A DNA stretch of 64,000 bases from Chryseobacterium aahli (GTDB lineage: Bacteria; Bacteroidota; Bacteroidia; Flavobacteriales; Weeksellaceae): positions 62,001-126,000 of the forward strand of contig NZ_JALDNB010000010.1 in the NCBI RefSeq assembly GCF_022699665.1. Direction: 5' to 3'. The position numbers were made by a program, and so were the translations under genes. Under the pieces are notes generated by a model. That model ran no database searches, was not told the DNA's origin, and saw only the letters and a program-made list of their open reading frames with translations. Every line of letters begins with the position of its first letter. Position 1 is the stretch's first letter. This document shows, piece after piece, positions 28,501 through 34,715 of the stretch.

Positions 28501-28526
28501 GAAGAAAGTTGCAAGTTGCGGAATAA
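22599..28526 (+). CDS. Alpha-2-macroglobulin family protein, copy 2 (thioester-less, TSP3 insert)
   Basis: 1975 residues with signal peptide (LLIIFSVLISYTAFSQ). It aligns with copy 1 over its whole length: LIRSLKAEFAI near the start, FLDRAIYRPEQTVLFKV (MG2), NETAFFYPNL with LTKWKMMFLAHTKDGRAATLEK (A2M), SDGGFPWLPGYESSYYNS (helical domain) and an almost identical C-terminal receptor-like domain (QYYEDLDKIKSSE, KDMRAAGFEPIDVIS, NYYAPQMNAH). The thioester Cys is again missing. At the site where copy 1 has its SusC-like motif, this copy has DTDGDGVLDYEDACPTVPG near residue 1128, a thrombospondin type 3 calcium repeat. A tandem duplication with replaced linker is the simplest account. Confidence 0.9.
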   Translation: MKKLLIIFSVLISYTAFSQSFYETKWKKVAESYSEGFYKSSLPIILEIQKQAIKDGNDAQLIRSLKAEFAITKDTKDDVKNDLSSVFFAKIDKTEKFLKGDNLYLFQVLKMEFVNDYFQQNSWRIAQRTNSDNGKLSEIELWTKLDFKNFFTKEFAYFETKNNEFKNIKLEKYSAIFEGERDFQFYNTLYEWKTNQYITYLRSDYIFTNDEQEVNNAKIVSLYDQLIENNSGNSKLYFQHQKINFKASKNLIKDKLPELETLLNSNINGDYKIFITFDIANLLNGKNEKKRAVELLRKTKSDFPNSKFLNNIINLENTITQPSIKLQYQLNIEPEKPIHLVVEHSNVSQLKLEVFKIEELTKNLKYINNIETYGININYYNQGYVQIDKKIESKLIRTENISLPNLQDFLTKKTSIDLKPLERGVYYLRYNNFEKGEQFIMFFVSDARIVILNKDKPQLEYQWVKSDNGNANKQDRVDIFPTNEFYDGVARSCFLKTGKDGSFSIAELNSRNYDGYFQSFILQNPETSDTSLYAAYDYNRYENYNREISQIFLDRAIYRPEQTVLFKVILTKEGEKRDIVVPNLPIEVALYDANSKEVSKQQLKTNEFGSVQGSFILPKGLLNGQFRIQVNTYPYDSSKYFAVEEYKRPKFEIIFDDLKEEYKYGKTIELTGKATSYSGVPLGDVDVKYEIKKQNIRWRYFWWYPQVYTAENSIIGKAKTNEKGEFTIKVDLKKDEKIEGIQIDNYEVNASVTDISGETQSEKIDVKVATVSHYIEVGKIGEVFNSEEVIADVKMKNYNDQILHKTYNVELYKLKEPARIIRNNFKSAVQNLPKLSKEEFLNKFPHDLYDENEAQKNWKKEKVLSKNTSDAKLNLGKLHPAYYELVLSNIEDKDTIKSVQTFEVWNKRKLGKNQFPFLKLMKQKGDFARGEKVSMYAYSAIPNAIGTIYIQDGNGKTTTEIKKFRQGVLKYEVEIPKDKDIIKLNYQIGVVGFNDLQNEYDVINIKADEIPIKIEVTSFRDKIEPNSKEKWSIKVSGDQKEKIVAEVLANMYDKSLDKFAVNKYDWQKIYRPFYQFKDYSNPSFLKEIYDTKYPKHLNFPFPYQPDFNWFSINFFNELLKEYNFLSSNDTDGDGVLDYEDACPTVPGMSEYNGCPKPRHSAVAEVSSSMKDSSRFDKKEQGDPDTDKKPEELKAEEKIEIRKNLNETAFFYPNLVTDRDGNVSFEFEGPEALTKWKMMFLAHTKDGRAATLEKDVITQKDFSVTPNYPRFLREGDELVLQSKISSLLETDLNGEATLQILDAFTNEDITSRYEIIDSKQNFNLKTKSSNVVSWKLKTPYGKSSAIILRILAKAGTFSDGEQSSVAVLPNRMLVTDTQPIFVKEGQTKTFTIKNLKETTSKSIVNYSNTLELSTNPVWEIIFALPDLNAYLNISSDGVFNAWFADVVAAEIFKANPKMEKIFNEYQDNDLMKSNLEKNQELKQLLLEETPWVLESENEEDQMKRVARLFDANKMRKSINEDWDRLLRYQNSDGGFPWLPGYESSYYNSIYILNNLGKINGWLKGNMAEYQSGQNKMVSRLISYLDNYIESKWDDEKDNPWSNFAIDYLYSRNFWEKEYPLSGKGAMIKKQVMEKGKVARFTDFTFFGIHRVALLFDDYGMKNESKKILNYLKETSTDTETQGLYWKQNFSDWGWYNSKTVNHAGAIEAVAKLTPQDQNFIEEAKIWLATQKEVNSWGTSRATAEIIYIFMNSGKSWTADEADKATVIWGGKNIIDFNSSNKLDKTSTGYIKKTVKSEVVDQSLATVTVSKPGPGIAQGGIFWQYYEDLDKIKSSESYISITKEFYKKVKTENGDQLVKITENSPVKVGDVVTIRMILNTDRPMQYVHLKDMRAAGFEPIDVISTYHWKNNLGYYQATKDASTNFYIQNMPKGNYVFDYDLVANASGDFSGGIATMQNYYAPQMNAHSEGRKLQVAE

Positions 28527-28550
28527 TCACGATTTATTTTTTAGGATTTT

Positions 28551-28580
28551 AAATGGTTTCAGAAATTTCTGAAACCATTT
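28551..28580 (+). terminator. Intrinsic terminator after A2M copy 2
   Basis: A 12-bp perfect stem (AAATGGTTTCAG / CTGAAACCATTT) with loop AAATTT is followed by a T run. Confidence 0.82.
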
Positions 28581-28593
28581 TTTTTATATTTGA

Positions 28594-28881
28594 AAAAAGC
28601 ATCTTAATGTTCAATTTTTAGATATAGAAGCGCAGTTTGCAAAGCAACAAATTAATAAAGCCAAGAAACTTGCAGTAAGAGAATTTGAGGAAGGAAAAAA
28701 GAATCAGTTTGTCTGTTTTGTAGACGAGGAAGAAAAATCTTACGGCGCAGGATGTGAAAAAAATTGTTGATTTGCTCGCAAAGTCTTTAGAGCCTGTGGA
28801 GCACTAGGTTCATTCTTTGGAGATTCCAGAAATTCAGAATTATATTTTAAAATTTTGGATTACGAAAAAAATTATAAAAAA
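28594..28881 (+). pseudogene. Decayed gene upstream of the 88-residue ORF
   Basis: Protein-like sequence occurs in two frames. From 28621 one frame reads DIEAQFAKQQINKAKKLAVR, then EFEEGKKNQFVCFVDEEEKSY, and stops at a TGA near 28764. From about 28753 another frame reads DVKKIVDLLAKSLEPVEH, then after a TAG VHSLEIPEIQNYIL. Neither has a start codon. The pattern suggests a gene disrupted by at least one frameshift and one nonsense change, or by an internal deletion. The original family was not identified. Confidence 0.5.
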
Positions 28882-29148
28882 ATGATTGAGGTTTTAGGTG
28901 AAAATATTCCTGCATCTGTTATCAATAACTATTCTGAAAAACATTTTCTCTATGATAAAAATAAATTCTTGAACAGCTTTAAAACTAGAGCTTTTTGGGG
29001 AATTTTACAGAAGGATGATGTTTTACTTGTCGATTTTTTAATTTCAAAATATGATTCTGCTGTTCTTAAAGATTTCTTTTCGAAAAATCTTATGGCTTTT
29101 GGTTCAGGGAAATTTGCACGACTTGTTTTGGATCGAATGAAAGATTGA
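28882..29148 (+). CDS. Small hypothetical protein, possibly the 3' end of the decayed gene
   Basis: 88 residues from the ATG at 28882 (a TTG at 28855 is also in frame). It is helical: MIEVLGENIPASVINNYSEK and LVDFLISKYDSAVLKDFF. The frame continues upstream into the pseudogene frame up to the TGA near 28764, so it may simply be the remaining 3' part of that gene. No domain was recognised. Confidence 0.4.
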   Translation: MIEVLGENIPASVINNYSEKHFLYDKNKFLNSFKTRAFWGILQKDDVLLVDFLISKYDSAVLKDFFSKNLMAFGSGKFARLVLDRMKD

Positions 29149-29211
29149 TGCGTTAGAGAAAAAAAACAAAATGGTTTTGTAATAATTAATTTATGCAAAC
29201 AAAAAAACTGA

Positions 29212-29219
29212 TATATTTG
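29212..29219 (+). promoter_or_regulatory. Candidate -7 box of the DUF1569 gene
   Basis: TATATTTG matches TAnnTTTG and lies 22 nt before the ATG at 29242. No convincing -33 element was seen. Confidence 0.4.
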
Positions 29220-29241
29220 TTCATATACAATTTAATAAGCT

Positions 29242-29697
29242 ATGGAAAACGTATTTGATGCGAAAGACGCTCAGAATTATATCAATAGAATAAATAATTT
29301 AGTGGAAGATACACACGGTTTGTGGGGCAGAATGACGGTTGATCAGATGTTGGCGCACTGTTGCATCACTTACGAAATGGTTTATGAACCGGAAAAGCAT
29401 AAAAAACCGGGAGCCATCGCAAAATTTATCCTAAAATCATTTGTGAAGTCTAAAGTGGTTGGTGATAAAGCTTATCCAAGAGATTCTCCAACGGCACCGC
29501 AGTTTGTAATCACAGGAAGAAGAAATTTTGATGATGAGAAAAAAAGATTAATTGGTTTTATCCAAAAAACACAACAATTGGGAGCATCAGCGTTTCATGA
29601 GAAAGAATCGTTTTCTTTCGGAAAATTAAAGTCAGACGAATGGAACAATATGTTTGCAAAACATTTGAATCACCATTTATCTCAGTTTGGAGTTTAG
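29242..29697 (+). CDS. DUF1569 (DinB-like) protein
   Basis: 151 residues. The HGLWGRMTVDQMLAHCCITYEM segment and the C-terminal NMFAKHLNHHLSQFGV with conserved histidines match DUF1569, a member of the DinB/YfiT four-helix-bundle group that often binds a metal through three His. The enzymatic role is unknown. It begins a run of four plus-strand genes spaced 2-9 bp apart. Confidence 0.8.
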   Translation: MENVFDAKDAQNYINRINNLVEDTHGLWGRMTVDQMLAHCCITYEMVYEPEKHKKPGAIAKFILKSFVKSKVVGDKAYPRDSPTAPQFVITGRRNFDDEKKRLIGFIQKTQQLGASAFHEKESFSFGKLKSDEWNNMFAKHLNHHLSQFGV

Positions 29698-29706
29698 TAT
29701 TTTAAG

Positions 29707-30228
29707 ATGAAAACAATTTTATTTTTACTGTTTCCATTTTTTATTTTCTATGCTCAGTCTAATGATTTTCCTTTAAAAGATAAAGATTTTAGCAAAATAA
29801 TTCTTAATGAAAAATTGGGTTTTGAAGGTGAAATGAATGCTGGGAAAATAGATGTCAAATTTTTATCAGTTTTAAAGGATTCCAAAAAACCGGAAAATTA
29901 TATGGTAAAAGGAGTCTACACATTAAATGGGAAAATTTTGACGTGTTCAGGGAAACTCACTTTTAATTATGTATTTAATGTAAAAGATTCACCCGATCTA
30001 ATGTTGGTTTTCGGTGATTTTCAATTAAACGGAACTCAGCCAGATATTGATGATGGTGTTTTTAAAGGTAAGTTTCGAATTCAGACGACAAAAGAAATGA
30101 ATAGCATCCGCAAACTTTCCAATACAACCTTTAAAGGAGTGTTTGAAAATTTTGAAACCGGTAAAAAGACGGATTTTTGGTTTGCTAATTTTTATCATAC
30201 CGACATTTCCAAAGTGATATTTAAATAA
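29707..30228 (+). CDS. Hypothetical exported protein
   Basis: 173 residues with signal peptide (ILFLLFPFFIFYAQS). The mature part is beta-rich, with a repeated pattern of a strand pair followed by a 'GxF' turn (KGVYTLNGKIL, MLVFGDFQLNG, FKGKFRIQT, TFKGVFENF). The next gene's product has the same GxF pattern (VFGDYELVE, GIFTGKF), so the two adjacent genes look like diverged paralogues. Function unknown. Confidence 0.65.
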   Translation: MKTILFLLFPFFIFYAQSNDFPLKDKDFSKIILNEKLGFEGEMNAGKIDVKFLSVLKDSKKPENYMVKGVYTLNGKILTCSGKLTFNYVFNVKDSPDLMLVFGDFQLNGTQPDIDDGVFKGKFRIQTTKEMNSIRKLSNTTFKGVFENFETGKKTDFWFANFYHTDISKVIFK

Positions 30229-30236
30229 AAACTATA

Positions 30237-30707
30237 ATGAAAAAACTTTTACTTATTCTCGTTCTCGCATCCAATTTTGTTTTTGCTCAAATGCCCAATA
30301 TTTCAAATATTTGGCTGAATCAGTCAAAACCCTACATCGGAACGATTGGCAATGAAAATGAAACCATTAAACTGAAAATAGAAATTTCTGAACAGAACAA
30401 AAAAAATGATCAGGAATATTTTGTTTCAGGATATTCTGTGGTTGATAATAATACATCGAAATATGAAGGTAAATTAACGATCACCAAATACAAAGACGGT
30501 AAGAAAAAAGGAGTTGTTTTTGGCGATTATGAGCTGGTTGAAGAGAATAAAGGAAAACATTCAGGTATTTTCACAGGAAAATTTGTGTATACATTTCAAT
30601 GGAACAAGAAAACAGAAAAAATTGAAAATCCCAACATCGAATTTACAGGAAACTGGAAAAGCTATGACGGAACTTTAGATTTTAAAACTAATTTAAAAAA
30701 CCAATAA
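30237..30707 (+). CDS. Hypothetical exported protein, probable paralogue of the preceding gene
   Basis: 156 residues with signal peptide (LLLILVLASNFVFAQ). Beta-rich, with YEGKLTITKYKDGKKKGVVF and GIFTGKFVYTFQW elements that resemble the preceding product in spacing. It starts 8 bp after that gene and ends 2 bp before the next, which indicates one operon. Function unknown. Confidence 0.65.
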   Translation: MKKLLLILVLASNFVFAQMPNISNIWLNQSKPYIGTIGNENETIKLKIEISEQNKKNDQEYFVSGYSVVDNNTSKYEGKLTITKYKDGKKKGVVFGDYELVEENKGKHSGIFTGKFVYTFQWNKKTEKIENPNIEFTGNWKSYDGTLDFKTNLKNQ

Positions 30708-30709
30708 TC

Positions 30710-31108
30710 ATGTTAAGAGTCATTTTAGGAGTTATTGCAGGAATTATCGCCGGTTCTGTTTGCGTTTGGGGAGTAGAAACACTTAATCATATTTTGCATC
30801 CGTATTCTGCCGGGATGAAGGCGAATGATATGGAAGCTTTTAAATCATATATTGAAAATTTACCATTCTTGGGCAAGTTTATGGTTATTGTGGGATATGC
30901 TTTGGGAGCTTTGGTTTCGGGTTTTATTTCTACAAAAATTGCAAAAAACGGAAAACCTACAGCAGCAATTATTTGCGGACTTATTTTCCTTTCTTTCACA
31001 ATTTACAATATGGTTGTTTTGCCAACTCCAATCTGGTTTTGGGTTTTAGGAATCTTGGTTTGGGGATTGGTTTTAGCAGGATATAAATTGGCTTTAAGCA
31101 AAAAATAG
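30710..31108 (+). CDS. Small integral membrane protein
   Basis: 132 residues with four hydrophobic helices (VILGVIAGIIAGSVCVWGVE, FMVIVGYALGALVSGFIST, AAIICGLIFLSFTIYNMVVL and WFWVLGILVWGLVLAGY). Small-residue helix packing (GxxxG) is evident. The family was not identified; such proteins are common in Flavobacteriia. It ends the short operon that begins with DUF1569. Confidence 0.7.
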   Translation: MLRVILGVIAGIIAGSVCVWGVETLNHILHPYSAGMKANDMEAFKSYIENLPFLGKFMVIVGYALGALVSGFISTKIAKNGKPTAAIICGLIFLSFTIYNMVVLPTPIWFWVLGILVWGLVLAGYKLALSKK

Positions 31109-31296
31109 GTTTTACCGTAAATGAGACAAAATGTTTTCAATCATTAAGTTTAAACGATACAAGTGACAACTTTGTGTTCTTTAATAAGTGAAATCGAAGA
31201 TTCGACGTAGTCAAATGCCTTTGCCTCAATCTAAAATTATTTATTTGAATCGGCGAAACTTCGTTTTGCGAACTTAAAAATAGCTAGTAGTTAAAA

Positions 31297-31321
31297 AAAC
31301 TTTGCGAGCTTTGCGTTTAAA
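31297..31321. repeat. Short dispersed repeat 'ACTTTGCGnGCTTTG' (copy 1)
   Basis: This 25-bp stretch matches 48593-48617 at 22 positions. Both copies lie in intergenic DNA about 35-115 bp before a start codon. The element seems to recur in such genomes, but only two copies are visible here. Confidence 0.5.
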
Positions 31322-31355
31322 TTAATTCAACATACAAACAAAAAAACATCAAAAT

Positions 31356-31727
31356 ATGAAATTAGGAGCATTCTCCATCAGCTTAAGTGTGAAGGATTTA
31401 GAAAAGTCTAAAGATTTTTATGAAAAACTAGGCTTCACCCAAATGGGTGGAAGTATGGAAAGCAATTATTTGATCATGAAAAACGACAGTACATTGATTG
31501 GTCTTTTCCAGGCAATGTTTGACGGAAATATGCTGACTTTCAATCCGGGTTGGGACGAGAACGCTCAAAATCTCGAAGCCTTTGATGATGTAAGAGAAAT
31601 TCAGAAACATCTGAAAGAACATCATGTTGCATTAGAAAAAGAAGCCGACGAAACAACTTCCGGCCCCGAACATATTTTCCTGAAAGACCCTGACGGAAAT
31701 ATGATTTTAATAGACCAACACAGATAA
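31356..31727 (+). CDS. VOC-fold (glyoxalase/bleomycin resistance-like) protein
   Basis: 123 residues with the two beta-alpha-beta-beta-beta units of the vicinal oxygen chelate fold: SISLSVKDLEKSKDFYEKLG at the start and FLKDPDGNMILIDQH at the end, the latter supplying the usual terminal acidic or His ligand region. It may bind a metal and a small molecule; the substrate is unknown. It is the first of three VOC proteins in the window. Confidence 0.85.
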   Translation: MKLGAFSISLSVKDLEKSKDFYEKLGFTQMGGSMESNYLIMKNDSTLIGLFQAMFDGNMLTFNPGWDENAQNLEAFDDVREIQKHLKEHHVALEKEADETTSGPEHIFLKDPDGNMILIDQHR

Positions 31728-31781
31728 TTAAAAATAAGTAATGGGGTAATGATTAATAAGTAATGGAATAACATATTTTTA

Positions 31782-31823
31782 CTATCAACTATCAACTATC
31801 AACTATCAACTATCAACTATCAA
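31782..31823. repeat. Heptanucleotide tandem repeat (CTATCAA)x6
   Basis: Six uninterrupted copies of CTATCAA lie 39 bp before the next start codon. Just upstream, AATAAGTAATGG occurs twice (31733-31744 and 31755-31766). The array is a likely site of slipped-strand length change and lies in the 5' region of the 31862 gene. Confidence 0.85.
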
Positions 31824-31861
31824 CCAAAAATAATAAACACAAAAACTTTTAAATAAAAATT

Positions 31862-32311
31862 ATGGCAACAGTAAACGTTTATCTTACATTCAACGGAAAT
31901 TGCAGACAGGCATTTGAATTTTACAAATCAGTCTTTGGCGGTGAATTTCCATACATCGGAACTTTTGGCGAAATGCCTCCGCAGGAAGGAAAAGAAATGC
32001 CTGAAGAAGAAAAAGACAAAATCATGCATGTTACCCTTCCGATTTCTAAAGAAACAGTATTAATGGGAAGCGATACAGGTGGAGAATGGGCTTCAAGTCT
32101 AAAAGTGGGAAACAATTTTTCAGTTTCAATTAATGCAGATTCTAAAGAAGAAGCAGATAAATTATTCAACGGATTATCTAAGGGCGGACAAGTTACTATG
32201 CCTCTTGCAGATACTTTCTGGGGTGCATATTTCGGGATGTTTGCCGATCAGTTTGGCATCAATTGGATGGTTAATTATGACGATCCTGCGAAAATGCAGC
32301 AACATCCTTAA
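31862..32311 (+). CDS. PhnB-like VOC protein
   Basis: 149 residues. The opening VNVYLTFNGNCRQAFEFYKS followed by VFGGEF, and the ending FWGAYFGMFADQFGINWMVN, are characteristic of the PhnB/YjdN branch of the VOC superfamily (3-demethylubiquinone-9 3-methyltransferase-like). The biochemical role is not established for this branch. The heptamer array lies directly upstream. Confidence 0.88.
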   Translation: MATVNVYLTFNGNCRQAFEFYKSVFGGEFPYIGTFGEMPPQEGKEMPEEEKDKIMHVTLPISKETVLMGSDTGGEWASSLKVGNNFSVSINADSKEEADKLFNGLSKGGQVTMPLADTFWGAYFGMFADQFGINWMVNYDDPAKMQQHP

Positions 32312-32346
32312 TATTTATTTTTTAAATACGATAAATAGTAAAAAAT

Positions 32347-32370
32347 AACCGACAAGTCAATTTGTCGGTT
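32347..32370 (+). terminator. Intrinsic terminator after the PhnB-like gene
   Basis: A 9-bp perfect stem (AACCGACAA / TTGTCGGTT) with a 6-nt loop is followed by TTCATTTT. Confidence 0.7.
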
Positions 32371-32389
32371 TTCATTTTAAATATATTTG
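32361..32389 (+). promoter_or_regulatory. Candidate promoter of the DUF1398 gene
   Basis: TTTG (32361-32364), a 17-bp spacer and TATATTTG (32382-32389) match the Bacteroidota TTG / TAnnTTTG arrangement, 34 nt before the ATG at 32424. The -33 element lies within the 3' arm of the preceding terminator. Confidence 0.55.
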
Positions 32390-32423
32390 CTCTCCTAAAT
32401 TTTTTATAATTAAATACAAACAA

Positions 32424-32816
32424 ATGAAATTCACAATTGAAGAAATCAAAGCAGAACACCAAAAAGTAAAAAGCGGAGCAGATTTTCCTAAATACATTCA
32501 GGCTATAAAAAATCTTGGTGTTTCACATTACACGGCTTATGTTTCAGACGGGAACACAGAATATTTCGATACAGAAAATCATTCAGCAAAAACTGGAAGT
32601 AAATATGACGTTTTGCAAATTTTAGAAAACTTGAATCTTGAAAATTTTAAAATTCAGTTAAAACTTCATCAGCAAGGCGGCACAGATTACATGACATTCT
32701 GCAACGACTGCGCAGAAAATGGAGTAGAAGGCTGGAAAATGGATTTGAATGATATGACCTGCACTTATTTTGACAAAAAAGGAAAAGATATTTTAGTAGA
32801 AAAAGTTCCTTCTTAA
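32424..32816 (+). CDS. DUF1398 family protein
   Basis: 130 residues. The pattern VKSGADFPKYIQAIKNLGV, then HYTAYVSDGNTEYF, and the Cys-containing TFCNDCAENGVEGWKMDL segment match DUF1398 (YbcV-like proteins, sometimes named 'phage envelope protein'). The molecular function is unknown and there is no sign of a prophage here. It is a single-gene unit with its own promoter. Confidence 0.8.
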   Translation: MKFTIEEIKAEHQKVKSGADFPKYIQAIKNLGVSHYTAYVSDGNTEYFDTENHSAKTGSKYDVLQILENLNLENFKIQLKLHQQGGTDYMTFCNDCAENGVEGWKMDLNDMTCTYFDKKGKDILVEKVPS

Positions 32817-32931
32817 TCTCAACTTATCTCCTGCCTGAGAATTTTATAAACTTAGATTTATTATTTGTTATTATTGATTTAAAATATTAAATTTGATATT
32901 TCGATAGATAGTAATAATAAAGAAGTAAGAC

Positions 32932-33606
32932 ATGAAGGTTTTCAGGCAGTTGACGCTATTTTTTTTTATAAGTATTTCAGCATATTCTTTTGCACAAGAT
33001 AATAGTCTTGGGGCATGGTATATGTATTTCGGAAATAATAAAATCAGTAAAAAACTGAATTTCCATAATGAAATTCAATACCGTAATTTTGATGGAATCG
33101 GTGATTTAGAGCAACTTCTCATCCGTACCGGAATTGGGTATGATTTAACCGAAAACAACAACAATATTTTACTAGGTTACGGTTTTATTTTGAGTCAGCC
33201 TTACGTTAAAGGTGAAAAAACTGAGAATATCGAACACCGTATTTTCCAGCAGTACATTACTAAACAGAAATTTGGAAGATTCAATCTTCAGCATCGTTAC
33301 CGTTTGGAAGAACGTTTTTTACAGGATGATTTCAGAATGAGATTCCGTTATTTATTGGGTTTAAATATTCCTGTTACCAATAAAGAAATGCTTCCAAAAA
33401 CTCTGTATGTTTCTGCCTATAATGAGATTTTTCTGCATTTAGATAGTCCGGTTTTCGATAGAAATCGTGTTTATGGTGCTTTAGGATTCGTTATCAACAA
33501 AAATATGAGAATCGAAGCGGGCTACATGAATCAGATTCAGGAAAACAAAAACCGAGGACAAATACAGATTGGTTTTTACAACAATATTCCGTTCACAAGA
33601 AATTAA
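32932..33606 (+). CDS. DUF2490 family outer-membrane-type beta-barrel protein
   Basis: 224 residues with signal peptide (LTLFFFISISAYSFAQ). Alternating amphipathic strands (LNFHNEIQYRNF, FNLQHRYRLEERFL, MRFRYLLGLNIP, IEAGYMNQIQ) and a C-terminal GFYNNIPF indicate a small beta barrel; the pattern matches DUF2490. It probably sits in the outer membrane. A bestrophin-like gene begins 35 bp after its stop and an antiporter gene follows, so it may belong to an ion-homeostasis group. Confidence 0.78.
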   Translation: MKVFRQLTLFFFISISAYSFAQDNSLGAWYMYFGNNKISKKLNFHNEIQYRNFDGIGDLEQLLIRTGIGYDLTENNNNILLGYGFILSQPYVKGEKTENIEHRIFQQYITKQKFGRFNLQHRYRLEERFLQDDFRMRFRYLLGLNIPVTNKEMLPKTLYVSAYNEIFLHLDSPVFDRNRVYGALGFVINKNMRIEAGYMNQIQENKNRGQIQIGFYNNIPFTRN

Positions 33607-33640
33607 AATTGAATACCTTTAAAACACAAAAACTAAACAA

Positions 33641-34645
33641 ATGCATTCAGGAAAAAGATTCAGCGCCATAGAATTTATAGTTTGGACTAAAAGAAGTATC
33701 TATATTCTATTGATTTTAGCAATAATTCCCACGCTTTTATATTATTTTGGATTTACCTTTCTTTCGTTTCCGTGGCAGCCAATCGCAATTATGGGTACTG
33801 CAGTTGCTTTTATTGTCGGATTTAAAAATAATGCGAGTTACAGCCGTCTTTGGGAAGCCAGACAGATTTACGGAGCAATTATTAATGATAGCAGGAGTTT
33901 CGGGTATATTTTAAGAGATTCATTATCGGGTAAAAATCCGGTTAAAGTAAAAGCAATGTTTGAACGTCATTATGCTTGGTTGACGGCACTTCGTTTTCAG
34001 TTGAGAGAACCGAGAGCATGGGAAAGTATGAATGTCGCTCAGTTTGAGGAATATGCGAAAAAATATGAAATTCAGGAAAGGACATTTAAAATAGAAGATG
34101 AACTGAAAAAATATCTCGCAGAAGACGAGCTGAAATATATTTTAAGCAAAAAAAACCGTGCAACACAATTGATGGCTTTGCAAAGTAAAGAGCTTTCTGA
34201 GGCTTATGCAAATGGTGAAATCAACGATTTCCAATGGTCGCAAATCAATCAACAATTGGTGAAATTTACTGATGATCAGGGTAAAGCAGAAAGAATTAAG
34301 AATTTTCCATATCCGAGGAACTTCTCTTCCATTACGACATATCTTTTGATTTTATTCATCGTTTTTGTGCCTTTCGGTTTGGTAAAAGAATTTGCAAAAA
34401 TGGGTGATGGAACAGCTCTTGAGAACTACACTTTGTGGTTTAATATTCCGTTTTCTCTTTTGGTGACTTGGTGTTTTCATACTTTAGACAGCGTAGGAGA
34501 AGCTTCTGTAAATCCTTTTGAAGGAAGCCCGAATGACGTTCCGATTACGCAAATAAGCCGTACGATAGAGATTGATATGAGAGATATGCTGGATGAGAGT
34601 GATCTTCCGCCGGCAATTACTCCGATCAACCAAATTGTATTATAA
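33641..34645 (+). CDS. Bestrophin-like (UPF0187) anion channel protein
   Basis: 334 residues. The N-terminus has two membrane helices and the family segment FIVGFKNNASYSRLWEARQIYGAI; two further helices lie near residues 225-290 (FSSITTYLLILFIVFVPFGL and FNIPFSLLVTWCFHTLDSVG), followed by the conserved acidic EASVNPFEG... DVP loop. Bacterial bestrophins are pentameric cation- or anion-selective channels in the inner membrane. It lies between DUF2490 and a Na+/H+ antiporter on the same strand. Confidence 0.9.
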   Translation: MHSGKRFSAIEFIVWTKRSIYILLILAIIPTLLYYFGFTFLSFPWQPIAIMGTAVAFIVGFKNNASYSRLWEARQIYGAIINDSRSFGYILRDSLSGKNPVKVKAMFERHYAWLTALRFQLREPRAWESMNVAQFEEYAKKYEIQERTFKIEDELKKYLAEDELKYILSKKNRATQLMALQSKELSEAYANGEINDFQWSQINQQLVKFTDDQGKAERIKNFPYPRNFSSITTYLLILFIVFVPFGLVKEFAKMGDGTALENYTLWFNIPFSLLVTWCFHTLDSVGEASVNPFEGSPNDVPITQISRTIEIDMRDMLDESDLPPAITPINQIVL

Positions 34646-34715
34646 AGAGCTATGAGTTAATCTCCAAACTCAAATGAAGTTCATTTTTAGTAATAAAAAT
34701 TAAAATAAAAAATCC

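Noticed and set aside
31782..31823. CRISPR array
   Set aside because: The unit is a 7-bp head-to-tail repeat without spacers, and no cas genes occur.
32424..32816. Prophage remnant suggested by the 'phage envelope protein' name of DUF1398
   Set aside because: No other phage gene is nearby and the gene has its own bacterial-type promoter.
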